Assembly: GCF_030656345.1 (NCBI RefSeq)
Contig: NZ_JAUSNR010000007.1
Location: 47,365-111,364 of the forward strand
Source of the DNA: Pseudotabrizicola sp.
GTDB lineage: Bacteria > Pseudomonadota > Alphaproteobacteria > Rhodobacterales > Rhodobacteraceae
Reading direction: 5' to 3'
Length of the DNA stretch: 64,000 nucleotides
Each line of letters starts with the position of its first letter. Position 1 is the stretch's first letter. Below are positions 50,227 to 58,728 of this stretch, one piece after another. Under the pieces are notes generated by a model. That model saw only the letters and a program-made list of their open reading frames with translations, did no database searches and was not told the origin of the DNA. The translations under genes were made by a program, and so were the position numbers.

Positions 50227-50527
50227 CGCGTCCGGTGGCGCTGTCAGAGGAAAATTCGGCACGGCACGGCGGAGCGCGTTGCCTGATGACCCACGCGCAC
50301 TGTTCAGGTACTTCAGGAGGCGCCCTGAGACCGTCCGTCTGGCGGCATTGCTCCATCCGGTGCCCGCTGTCGAAGCGCAACGACGAGGATTTCCTGCACG
50401 AGCGGGGTTCTGCGGTAGAGGGGTTTGCAAGCTGAACGCCGTCGACCCTTGCGCCTTTGCAGGAGCGGTTGGCGGATCTGGGTTTGGGGGATGTCGGCAG
50501 CGCTTGCGATGAAGGCCATTTCCCGCC

Positions 50528-51544
50528 TCAGCCCGTCGATTGGCGGAGCAGCAGGTCTGGTGAGATGGCCAGTCTGGCCGGTGTGCATTGTCTCCCATCC
50601 AGCACGTCGAGGATCAGCGCTGCGGTGCGGGTGCCGATTTCGCGCGGGAAGGGGTTGATGGTGGTCAGGGCCGGAACCGCGATGCCGGCGATCTCGTAAT
50701 CGCCGAAGCCTGCGATCCAGACGCGGCCCGGCACCTCGACCCCACGCCTCTGGCATTCGGTCAGTGCGCCAAAGGCCGACAGGTCGGACACACAGATCAC
50801 CGCCTGCGTGTCGGGCAGGGTTTCCAGCAGGCGGGCCATGGCATCGGCCCCTTCGCGCATCGAAATGGGCGGGGGTCCGGCTGCGATCAGGCGGGTGGCG
50901 TCCAGGCCCTGCGCCTGCATGGCGGCGACAAATCCGGCGCGGCGGTCGGCGCCGCGCGTATCCCGCGTGGCATCGCCGCCGATAAAGCCAATCCGCGTCA
51001 GGCCCCTGGCCACAAAATGATCGACCATGCCCTGCACCGCCCGGGCGTTGGAAAAGCCGACCACATGGCCGATCGGATCATCGGGCAGATCCCAGATCTC
51101 GACCACCGGGATGTCCGCATTTTCCAGCAACCGCCGGGCGCGCGGCGTATGGCGGCCCCCGGTCACGACAACCGCCTCGGGCCGGCGGCGCAGCAACTGG
51201 CCGATCAGGTGTTCCTCTTCTGCCATGTCGTAATCGGTGTAGCCCAGCAGAACCTGCAACCCGCGCGGTTTCAGCCCGTCTGACAGGCCCCGGACCGTTT
51301 CGGCAAAGTTGGCGTTGTTGATCGACGGGATGGTGACGGCGATAAAATCCGTGCGCTGTGACCGCAGGTTTGATGCCGTGCTGTCAAAGACATAGCCCAG
51401 ATCATCCGCAGCCTTCAGGATCGCGCGGCGCGTGGCCGCGCTGACCGGACGGTCGGTCCTGAAGGCGCGGCTGACCGTCATGGGAGAGACCCCCGCAAGG
51501 CGGGCAACATCTGCCATGGTCGTGGTTCTGCGCGGCGGGATCAC
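50528..51544 (-). CDS. LacI-family transcriptional regulator (GntR-type gluconate regulator candidate)
   Basis: TTTMADVARLAGVSPMTVSRAFRTDRPVSAATRRAILKAADDLGYV; adjacent to gluconokinase operon. Confidence 0.9.
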   Translation of the reverse strand: MIPPRRTTTMADVARLAGVSPMTVSRAFRTDRPVSAATRRAILKAADDLGYVFDSTASNLRSQRTDFIAVTIPSINNANFAETVRGLSDGLKPRGLQVLLGYTDYDMAEEEHLIGQLLRRRPEAVVVTGGRHTPRARRLLENADIPVVEIWDLPDDPIGHVVGFSNARAVQGMVDHFVARGLTRIGFIGGDATRDTRGADRRAGFVAAMQAQGLDATRLIAAGPPPISMREGADAMARLLETLPDTQAVICVSDLSAFGALTECQRRGVEVPGRVWIAGFGDYEIAGIAVPALTTINPFPREIGTRTAALILDVLDGRQCTPARLAISPDLLLRQSTG

Positions 51545-51574
51545 GGCGCAGCGGTGGTGCCGTGGCAGGGATGG

Positions 51575-51910
51575 CTAGACCAGATCATGATCATGCGCTG
51601 TGGTGATGTGGTGGTGGATGCGCCCGGTGAAAAAGCGCGCGAGCACAGCCTCGGTCGCGGCCTTGCCCTCGGCCCGGACGGGGCTGGCAAGGGCCGCGTC
51701 AACAGCGGCAAGGTCGGGGTAGCTGATGGCAAGGATCAGCGGATACTCCGGCGCGCCCTCATCCCGGCTTTCGGCAAAGGTCACCCGCACGGCAAGCGCG
51801 CCGGGAAACGCCTTCCACTTCGGCAGCACCTCGGTCAGGATCGCCTGGCGGAAGGCTTCGGTCTGGCCGTCGTGGATGCGGCCCTCAAACAGGGCATAGC
51901 GGGTGATCAT
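51575..51910 (-). CDS. Small hypothetical protein (ferredoxin-like/EthD-type fold candidate)
   Basis: MITRYALFEGRIHDGQTEAFRQAILTEVLPKWKAFPGALAVRVTF; start overlaps the upstream gene. Confidence 0.6.
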   Translation of the reverse strand: MITRYALFEGRIHDGQTEAFRQAILTEVLPKWKAFPGALAVRVTFAESRDEGAPEYPLILAISYPDLAAVDAALASPVRAEGKAATEAVLARFFTGRIHHHITTAHDHDLV

Positions 51911-52794
51911 TCGAACATCTCCTTTTGCGGTCCTTTGAAAAATTCCATCAGCGCCGCCTGATCTTCGCCGCCCAGACCAGCGGCGGTCAGCATGCGGTGA
52001 ATCTCGGCACACAGGGCGGTCAGCGGCATCGGCGTATGGGTCAGCCGGGCCAAGTCGGCGGCGCCGTTCAGATCCTTGACCATGTTGTCGATGCGGCCGG
52101 TGCGGCGGTAGTCGCGCGCGGCAAAGCGGGGCATGTATTCCTGCAAGATGGCAGAATCGGCGCGGCCGCCTTTGAGCGCCTTGGGGATCATACCGGCATC
52201 GACCCCGGCGGCTTCGGCCAGGGCCGTCGCCTCGGCAACCGCCAGAAATCCAAGACCGCACAGCACCTGATTGATCAGCTTGGTGGTCTGGCCCGCGCCG
52301 GGCCCGCCCATCCGGGTCTGGTTTGACGCAACCCGTGACAGGATCGCCTGTGCGGCGGCCACATCCTCGGGCGCGCCGCCCTGCATCAGGGTCAGCTCGC
52401 CGGTTGCAGCCTTCGGGATGCCGCCGGACAGCGGGCTGTCAACCCAGGCCAGACCCTTTGCGGCGGCGTCAGTGGCAAGCGCCTTGGTCGCTTCGGGATC
52501 GATCGAGGACATGTCGATGATCAGCGTGCCGGGTGCTGCGCCATCCGCAACCCCGCCCGGGCCGAACACCGCCGCCCGCACGATATGGGGTGCATTCAGC
52601 GACAGGATGACGGCCCGCGCGCCGCGTGCGGCGTCGGCGGCGGATGTGGCAGCCGTCGCCCCCGCCTCGATCAACGCGGCCAGCTTTGCGGGATCAAGGT
52701 CGAACACGGCAAGCCGGGTTCCGGTGGCGACCAGACGGGCACCAATCGCGCCCCCCATGGCACCTGCGCCGATCAGCGCGATGGTATCGGTCAT
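51907..52794 (-). CDS. NAD(P)-dependent oxidoreductase (3-hydroxyisobutyrate/tartronate semialdehyde reductase-like)
   Basis: ALIGAGAMGGAIGARLVATG; DSPLSGGIPKAATGELTLMQGG; TKLINQVLCGLGFLAVAEA. Confidence 0.87.
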   Translation of the reverse strand: MTDTIALIGAGAMGGAIGARLVATGTRLAVFDLDPAKLAALIEAGATAATSAADAARGARAVILSLNAPHIVRAAVFGPGGVADGAAPGTLIIDMSSIDPEATKALATDAAAKGLAWVDSPLSGGIPKAATGELTLMQGGAPEDVAAAQAILSRVASNQTRMGGPGAGQTTKLINQVLCGLGFLAVAEATALAEAAGVDAGMIPKALKGGRADSAILQEYMPRFAARDYRRTGRIDNMVKDLNGAADLARLTHTPMPLTALCAEIHRMLTAAGLGGEDQAALMEFFKGPQKEMFE

Positions 52795-53288
52795 AAGCGG
52801 GGTCCTTTCAAATATGTGGCAATGGTGTCGATCAGCGCGGGCAGGGGCTGGTCGATGGCAACGGTCTGCGCCTCCTCCGGGCCCGGGGGTTCAAGCGCGG
52901 CAAACTGGCTGTCGAGCAGGCTGGCCGGCATATAATGGCCCGTGCGCGCCGCCATGCGTGCGGCAATCAGATCGCGGCTGCCGGACAGGTGGATAAACTG
53001 CACCGACCCGCCCGCGCCTGCGCGCAGCCGGTCGCGATAGCTGTGGCGCAGGGCTGAACATCCGACAATCACCGGCGCTTCCTGCGCCAGCACGGCCGCA
53101 ACCCGGTCCAGCCATGGCCAGCGGTCTTCATCGGTCAGCTGTATCCCTGCGCGCATCTTGTCGACATTCTGTGCCGGATGCAGATCGTCGCCATCGCGGT
53201 AGGCGATGCCAAGCCGCGCCGACAGACCGTCGCCCACCGAAGATTTGCCGCAGCCCGCAACCCCCATGATCACCACCCGCAAGGTCAT
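52791..53288 (-). CDS. gntK: Gluconokinase
   Basis: IMGVAGCGKSSVGDGLSARLGIAYRDGDDLHPAQNVDKMRAGIQLTDEDRWPWLDRV; CSALRHSYRDRLR. Confidence 0.93.
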   Translation of the reverse strand: MTLRVVIMGVAGCGKSSVGDGLSARLGIAYRDGDDLHPAQNVDKMRAGIQLTDEDRWPWLDRVAAVLAQEAPVIVGCSALRHSYRDRLRAGAGGSVQFIHLSGSRDLIAARMAARTGHYMPASLLDSQFAALEPPGPEEAQTVAIDQPLPALIDTIATYLKGPRL

Positions 53289-54040
53289 AGCGAGGCTGTG
53301 ATGCCGCCGTCGACGTAAAGGATATGGCCGTTGACGAAACTGGCGGCATCCGAGGCGAGGAAGATGCAGGCACCCTGCAATTCCTCAACCTTGCCCCAGC
53401 GCCCGGCAGGGGTGCGCTTTTCCAGCCATGTGGTGAAGGCGCGGTCGGCGATCAGCGCCGCGTTCAGCGGTGTGTCAAAATACCCCGGCGCGATGGCGTT
53501 GCAATTCAGCCCGTGTTTCGCCCAGTCGGTCGCCATGCCCTTGGTCAGATTGCCGACAGCACCTTTGGTGGCGGTATAGGGCGCGATGCCGGGCCGGGCG
53601 AGGGCAGTCTGCACGCTGGCGATGTTGATGATCCGGCCACGCCCGCGTGCGATCATGTGGCGCGCAACCGCTTGTCCGACATGGAAGACGCTGGCGATAT
53701 TGGTCTGCAACAGCCGCTCGAACGCATCGGCGGGAAACTCCTCCAGCGGGGCACGGTGCTGCATCCCGGCGTTGTTCACCAGAATGTCGATGGGCTTGCC
53801 CGAGGCCTCGAACCCATCAACCGCGGCGCGCACGGCGCTGTGGTCGGTGGCGTCGAACGCCAGCACCTCTGCCCCCGGGATGCGCGCAGCCGCCTCGGCG
53901 AGTTTGGCCGCATCCCGCCCGTTCAGCACCACCTGCGCCCCCGCCGCGACCAGCCCCTGCGCCAGAGCAAAGCCGATGCCCTGCGACGACCCGGTGATCA
54001 GCGCCCGCCGCCCGGTCAGATCAAAAAGCTGGTGTCCCAA
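53285..54040 (-). CDS. SDR-family gluconate 5-dehydrogenase-like oxidoreductase
   Basis: FDLTGRRALITGSSQGIGFALAQGL; NNAGMQHRAPLEEF; YTATKGAVGNLTKGMATDWAKHGLNCNAIAPGYFDTPLNAAL; adjacent to gntK. Confidence 0.85.
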   Translation of the reverse strand: MGHQLFDLTGRRALITGSSQGIGFALAQGLVAAGAQVVLNGRDAAKLAEAAARIPGAEVLAFDATDHSAVRAAVDGFEASGKPIDILVNNAGMQHRAPLEEFPADAFERLLQTNIASVFHVGQAVARHMIARGRGRIINIASVQTALARPGIAPYTATKGAVGNLTKGMATDWAKHGLNCNAIAPGYFDTPLNAALIADRAFTTWLEKRTPAGRWGKVEELQGACIFLASDAASFVNGHILYVDGGITASL

Positions 54041-54082
54041 GGTTTGCGTCCTTTCAGGTTGCTGGCAACAGATGTCGCTCTG

Positions 54083-54110
54083 CAGCCTATGTTATCGATA
54101 ACATAGGCTG
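54083..54110. promoter_or_regulatory. Perfect 28-bp palindrome upstream of the gluconate operon, candidate LacI/GntR operator
   Basis: CAGCCTATGTTATC|GATAACATAGGCTG; core resembles the ATGTTA-N4-TAACAT arrangement of gluconate-repressor operators; 43 nt before the first gene. Confidence 0.8.
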
Positions 54111-54312
54111 TCAAGCCGCGACCGTAAAGCGCGTGGCAACACCGGGGTCTGGCAGAGAGCGGGCCGGGGGCAGGGGCTGACCGTGCCGCATGACACCAGT
54201 GTAACGTCGCGTCAGACGGCCCCGGTTGCCCGATCCACGTCGCCATTCCGCCTTATTTCTTCCCAAACCGACTGTTAGTTGAGCGGCATGTAACCTGTTT
54301 ATCCGTTTGGAG

Positions 54313-54924
54313 ATGATGATGTTGAAGACCTTTGCAGCACCGCTTGCTGTGGCTCTGTCGCTGATGGCGGGCATTGCCCCGGCCGCGACAGTGCTTGAAA
54401 GCGACGTGGGTGATTTTTCCAATGCCTGGAAGACCCCGACGGCCATCGCTGCCGGGGTCACATCGGTGTCCGGCACGTGGTCCGGTTCCAATGATCATGA
54501 CATTCTGAGCTTCGGCTTTCTGCCCACCGGAAAGCAGATCCTGACTTTGGTGTTCGAGGCCATGCCCGGCTTTGGCTACAGCTATTCTGCCGGTGGGCAG
54601 GTCCTGTTCAGCACCTCGGCCTTTCGCTGGGCGTGGGACGGCATCTACGCAGCGGGCGGCGGTGTGAGTTTCAACTACAACAACGCCGGAACCCCGATCG
54701 TGCGGACAATCGAGCTGGGCGATGACTTTGCCGGCCAGCTGTGGCTGGGGCTGTATGGCACAAATAACAACCCGCTGAGCTACACCATCTCGTCCACCGC
54801 CTGGGCCCCAGCTCCTGATCTTTCCCCCGCCGCTGTGCCGGTTCCTGCCAGCCTTGGCCTGATGCTGACCGCTTTGGGCGGGCTTGGGGCGCTGGCCCTG
54901 CGCCGCCGCCGCACCGCTGCCTGA
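54313..54924 (+). CDS. Secreted protein with VPLPA-CTERM/PEP-CTERM-type sorting signal
   Basis: Signal peptide MLKTFAAPLAVALSLMAGIAPAA; C-terminus AAVPVPASLGLMLTALGGLGALALRRRRTAA. Confidence 0.85.
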   Translation: MMMLKTFAAPLAVALSLMAGIAPAATVLESDVGDFSNAWKTPTAIAAGVTSVSGTWSGSNDHDILSFGFLPTGKQILTLVFEAMPGFGYSYSAGGQVLFSTSAFRWAWDGIYAAGGGVSFNYNNAGTPIVRTIELGDDFAGQLWLGLYGTNNNPLSYTISSTAWAPAPDLSPAAVPVPASLGLMLTALGGLGALALRRRRTAA

Positions 54925-54955
54925 GATCAGCGGACCCTTTGCGTCAAAGCACTTG

Positions 54956-54987
54956 AAGCGGCACCGGACCATCCGGTGCCGCTTTTT
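54956..54987 (+). terminator. Rho-independent terminator
   Basis: Perfect 13-bp stem AAGCGGCACCGGA-cca-TCCGGTGCCGCTT followed by TTTC. Confidence 0.9.
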
Positions 54988-55195
54988 CATCTTGCGCCGC
55001 CCTTGCGTTCCACGGCCTCCGCCCTTGCCGGATAGTGCAATTGGTCTGATTTGCCGGTTGCGGCCAGCCACTCCGCCTCTGCCATGTCGCTTTCGCGTGT
55101 CGTCAGGGACGGATCGGCAAAGGCGGCAAAGATTGGCCCGGCCAATCCGTCACAGGCTTCGGGGATCAGGTCCGTCAGCGGAATGTCTGTGCCCT
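54987..55195 (-). pseudogene. 5'-truncated oxidoreductase fragment (SDR-like C-terminus)
   Basis: Minus-strand frame GTDIPLTDLIPEACDGLAGPIFAAFADPSLTTRESDMAEAEWLAATGKSDQLHYPARAEAVERKGGAR* with in-frame TAG just upstream. Confidence 0.35.
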
Positions 55196-55503
55196 AGCCA
55201 AGCCCAGCATTTCAACGTGTGATGGCAGCATGTGAAGCAGGGAACCTGCAGACCTGTTCCAGCAATGGAAGAAAGTCTGCACGCCTCCATGCCACCGCCT
55301 CAGGTTTTTCAAACGCCATGCCCGGATCCTGCACCCGTCAGGAACCAGAACCGCAGCCTCCGCACTGTCTGTAACCCGACCTTTGGGGGCGATGTTGACG
55401 GCATAGGCAGGCGAGGTGCATCCGCAGCCAGTGCCAAGCGTTTTCACGTGGTGGGCCTGGATGATGGGCATATAAGAAAATGCCCAAAACAATCAGAGGG
55501 GAG

Positions 55504-55517
55504 TGGCGGAGAGGGTG
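55504..55517 (-). other. Candidate att site: 14-nt tRNA-Ser 3'-end fragment
   Basis: TGGCGGAGAGGGTG; reverse complement CACCCTCTCCGCCA looks like a serine tRNA acceptor/CCA end; no tRNA body follows; 160 nt before the integrase. Confidence 0.5.
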
Positions 55518-55677
55518 CCCGCCATTGATAGAATGCTTCCCGTTGCATCCCGTAGTGGAATGTGGTCGGCAACTCTATGATTCAACGTTAGTTACCTCAG
55601 AACTTGGATTTATCCCATTGCAACTCATTGCACCCTGTCGTTTACTCTTTGATGGGTAGTAGGTGGGGTGTGCAGGA

Positions 55678-56982
55678 ATGCCAAAGATTGCCGAGGAACT
55701 GGGGCCGCTGGATGTTAAGCGGCTGACTCATGCCGGGGGCAAGGGTAATGCGTTGGTCGCGGTTGGTGGTGTTGCTGGCCTTTACCTGCAGCTGACCCCC
55801 AAGAACGGCAAGACGTGGATTTTGCGCATGAGGATTGGTGACCGTCGCCGCGATATCGGCTTGGGCGGTTTTCCTACCGTGACCCTTGCCCTTGCCCGTG
55901 AGAAGGCACGCACAGCACGCGCCAAGGTGGAAGCTGGCATAGATCCCGTAGAGGAACGCAAGGCCGCCCGCGCTACGTTGGTGGCAGAGCGCAAGCGGGG
56001 CATGCTGTTTTCCGATGCTGTAGACAAGGCGCTGGGCGCAAAGCTGGATGCCTTCAAGAACGAAAAGCACCGCAAGCAATGGCGTGCCACCCTTGATGCC
56101 TACGCTTTGCCCGAACTTGGGCAGATGGCGGTGCAGGACATTGGGGTGCAGGACGTCCTGCGAGTTCTGCAACCGATCTGGCAAACCAAGACAGAAACCG
56201 CATCCCGCCTTCGCGGGCGGATTGAAGCTGTTCTGTCATGGGCCACAGTTTCGGGCCACCGTTCTGGCGACAACCCGGCGCGATGGGGTGGCAATCTGAA
56301 AGAGCTGTTGCCTGCCGCATCGGCGGTGGCGGTCACGGGCAATCATCCTGCCTTGGCGCTGGGCGATGCCGCCGCGTGGTTTGCCGACCTTCGCACCCGT
56401 GAAGGGTTTGGCGCGCGGGCTGTAGAGTTTGCCGCTCTGACTGCCGCCCGATCCGGCGAGGTGCGCGGCGCGGTTTGGGATGAAATCGACCTGGAGGCCG
56501 CAATCTGGACTATCCCCGCCGCCCGGATGAAAATGAAGCGCGAACACCGCGTGCCTCTGACCCCTGTAGCCGCGGCCTTGCTGGAAGCCCTGCCGCGCCT
56601 TGACGGCACAGCACTGGTATTCCCTGCCGCCAAGGGTGGCCAGTTGTCAGACATGACCCTTTCGGCGACCATGCGGCGCATCCATGAAGCCGCCAAGGAA
56701 GGGGCAGGGGGCGGGGATGACACAGGGTACCTCGACCCGCGCAACAAGCGCCCAGCCGTGCCGCATGGCCTGCGCTCGACGTTCCGCGACTGGGCGGCAG
56801 AGAAGACGCAATATCCCGGCGACATGGCCGAGGTGGCATTGGCGCACCGCATATCTAGCGCAGTGGAAGCCGCCTATCGGCGTGGCGACATGGTGGAAAA
56901 GCGGCGGCGCATGATGGCGGACTGGGCAGATTTTCTGACCGGGCGCGCGGTGGGCGGCAATGTTGTGAGGATTGGCGCATGA
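55678..56982 (+). CDS. Tyrosine recombinase/integrase (P4-type, DUF4102-like N-terminus)
   Basis: GLYLQLTPKNGKTWILRMRIGDRRRDIGLGGFPTVTLALAREKA; catalytic TAARSGEVRGAVWDEID, HGLRSTFRDWAAEKT, ALAHRISSAVEAAYRRGD. Confidence 0.94.
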   Translation: MPKIAEELGPLDVKRLTHAGGKGNALVAVGGVAGLYLQLTPKNGKTWILRMRIGDRRRDIGLGGFPTVTLALAREKARTARAKVEAGIDPVEERKAARATLVAERKRGMLFSDAVDKALGAKLDAFKNEKHRKQWRATLDAYALPELGQMAVQDIGVQDVLRVLQPIWQTKTETASRLRGRIEAVLSWATVSGHRSGDNPARWGGNLKELLPAASAVAVTGNHPALALGDAAAWFADLRTREGFGARAVEFAALTAARSGEVRGAVWDEIDLEAAIWTIPAARMKMKREHRVPLTPVAAALLEALPRLDGTALVFPAAKGGQLSDMTLSATMRRIHEAAKEGAGGGDDTGYLDPRNKRPAVPHGLRSTFRDWAAEKTQYPGDMAEVALAHRISSAVEAAYRRGDMVEKRRRMMADWADFLTGRAVGGNVVRIGA

Positions 56983-57434
56983 CCAAGAAAAGCAGCGTCG
57001 TTGAGGCTCTTGTGAACCAACAAATTGCCGCCGAAACTGCCGGGCTTGAGCGGCTTCTGCGGCATTTCAGGCTGATGGATAAACTGGCCGCTATTATCAT
57101 GCCTTTGGGCATACCCTTCGACCTGAAAAACAGCTTTGTTGCGGCGCATGCGTGGTATTTGATCGGCCCAGAACTGGCGTCTGATCACCCTGTTTATTTG
57201 GGCAGAGGTAGAGGCAGGCCCAAGCGTGTGGCCAGCAAGCATGTTGTGAGGCATGCATTTGTCGAACAAGTTCGACTGGAGATTCAAAAGGCAGGATTTT
57301 CCATTACGGACGTTGAAATCATCGAGCTGGCGCAGGAGCATAAAAGCCCACTGTTTGCTCATAGCACGGTCAGGGGCCTGAAAAACTCGGTCACAAAGGG
57401 ACGAAATATTTTGAGAAAGCCGTCCGAGGAATAA
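56979..57434 (+). CDS. Hypothetical protein
   Basis: ATG overlaps integrase stop; 151-aa ORF. Confidence 0.55.
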   Translation: MTKKSSVVEALVNQQIAAETAGLERLLRHFRLMDKLAAIIMPLGIPFDLKNSFVAAHAWYLIGPELASDHPVYLGRGRGRPKRVASKHVVRHAFVEQVRLEIQKAGFSITDVEIIELAQEHKSPLFAHSTVRGLKNSVTKGRNILRKPSEE

Positions 57435-57553
57435 AGCCATTTATCTTTTGCATTCTGCTTTCTGTCACCTTTTATTCGGATGAATTTAGGGTGACTGCAT
57501 TTTGCACTCACTTAGTCCAAGTTGCATCCCATGAAGTCACGCTGACATGAGGG

Positions 57554-57775
57554 ATGCAGACAATGCCCAAGCACATTCAAGCACATACCGACCGGCCCGC
57601 CTATGTGGCTGACATAGCTCTTGCCGCGCATTTTGGCGTAAACCGTGCGACTATCTGGGGATGGGTGAACCGCAATGGCTTTCCGGCCCCGGTGAAGCTG
57701 TCACCCCAAATGACACGTTGGAAATGGTCCGAGGTGGAAGCGTGGGAAGCCACGCAAGCACAGGTCGCCGCATAA
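57554..57775 (+). CDS. AlpA-family/excisionase-like small HTH regulator
   Basis: VADIALAAHFGVNRATIWGWVNRNGFPAPVKLSPQMTRWKWSEVEAWEATQ. Confidence 0.82.
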   Translation: MQTMPKHIQAHTDRPAYVADIALAAHFGVNRATIWGWVNRNGFPAPVKLSPQMTRWKWSEVEAWEATQAQVAA

Positions 57776-57878
57776 GAAAACCGCCACCCGAGGGCGGCGG
57801 CGTATTCGAGATGCGGTATGAGGATACCCCATACGATACCACCACTTGCCCGAGGCATCAACAGCCGAGGCAGATACA

Positions 57879-58193
57879 ATGAAAATCAATTGGGCGCTTA
57901 CCGCCTTCGATATCACAAAAACCGATGGCCAGACCTTCCGGGCACTGGTGAAAGGTCGCGACCTCTGGGCGCTGCAGAACCTGATTGCAGCGGGGGCAAA
58001 TGGCTGCACACCAATAGATCACCCCGGCCCCAGATGGTCTGCATACGTCAAGAATTTGCGCGATGCTGGCTTTGAAATCGACACCATCACCGAGACCCAC
58101 AAAGGCGAATTCCCCGGCCATCATGCCCGCTATGTGCTGCGCTCGAGCGTTAAATGCGCTTTCGACTCCATGCAGATGGAGGGTGCAGCATGA
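57879..58193 (+). CDS. Small hypothetical protein, possible winged-helix domain
   Basis: ALVKGRDLWALQNLIAAGANGCTPIDHPGPRWSAYVKNLRDAGFEIDTITETHKGEFPGHHARYVL. Confidence 0.6.
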   Translation: MKINWALTAFDITKTDGQTFRALVKGRDLWALQNLIAAGANGCTPIDHPGPRWSAYVKNLRDAGFEIDTITETHKGEFPGHHARYVLRSSVKCAFDSMQMEGAA

Positions 58194-58516
58194 GCAATGT
58201 CGAAAAAATACCGACCGCCCCAACATCTTATTACACCGTGGAAAAGACCGGGAATTGCTGGTTCACGGTATTAGTAACCCCGACTGGCGATAAATCCATC
58301 AGGACCAAGATTTGCAAGTTTTCCAGCCATGAGGCAGCAATTGCGCGGACGAAGGAACTTGCCGCCGCACCGCAGCGCCCTGTCAAACTCCCCGGCGCAC
58401 GCAGCGCGACCCATATTCAAAAGATGTATCTGCGCCGCCTGCATGGATTGAACGATAGCCAAGCGCAAACCGTCGCCTCTCTGATCTGGGGAGGCATGAT
58501 TTGGCCGACACCGTAA
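58190..58516 (+). CDS. Hypothetical protein
   Basis: ATGA overlap with the previous ORF; 108 aa. Confidence 0.5.
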   Translation: MSNVEKIPTAPTSYYTVEKTGNCWFTVLVTPTGDKSIRTKICKFSSHEAAIARTKELAAAPQRPVKLPGARSATHIQKMYLRRLHGLNDSQAQTVASLIWGGMIWPTP

Positions 58517-58728
58517 ACAACGTCATCGCATTGCTTCCCAGAACGCTGCCGGGCGGTTTTCGGGTGGAGTATTCCCCCGAGGTATCCGAACTAGGCGGGC
58601 TGCAGGTTATCATTTGGAAGGATGCCGCACGCAATGAAGGCTTTTGCTTCAGCGCGCCGACGCCCTTTGACGCTTATCGGATCCTGACCAAAATTGCGGA
58701 GCAATCCAAGAGGCGCGCGCATGGGTGA
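58501..58728 (+). CDS. Hypothetical protein
   Basis: MADTVNNVIALLPRTLPGGFRVEYSPEVSELGGLQVIIWKDAARNEGF; overlaps both neighbours. Confidence 0.45.
   Translation: MADTVNNVIALLPRTLPGGFRVEYSPEVSELGGLQVIIWKDAARNEGFCFSAPTPFDAYRILTKIAEQSKRRAHG

Noticed and set aside
50157-50527. Several small ORFs on both strands between the SDR gene and the LacI-family gene
   Set aside because: Mutually overlapping, no family motif; possible decayed sequence but not supportable
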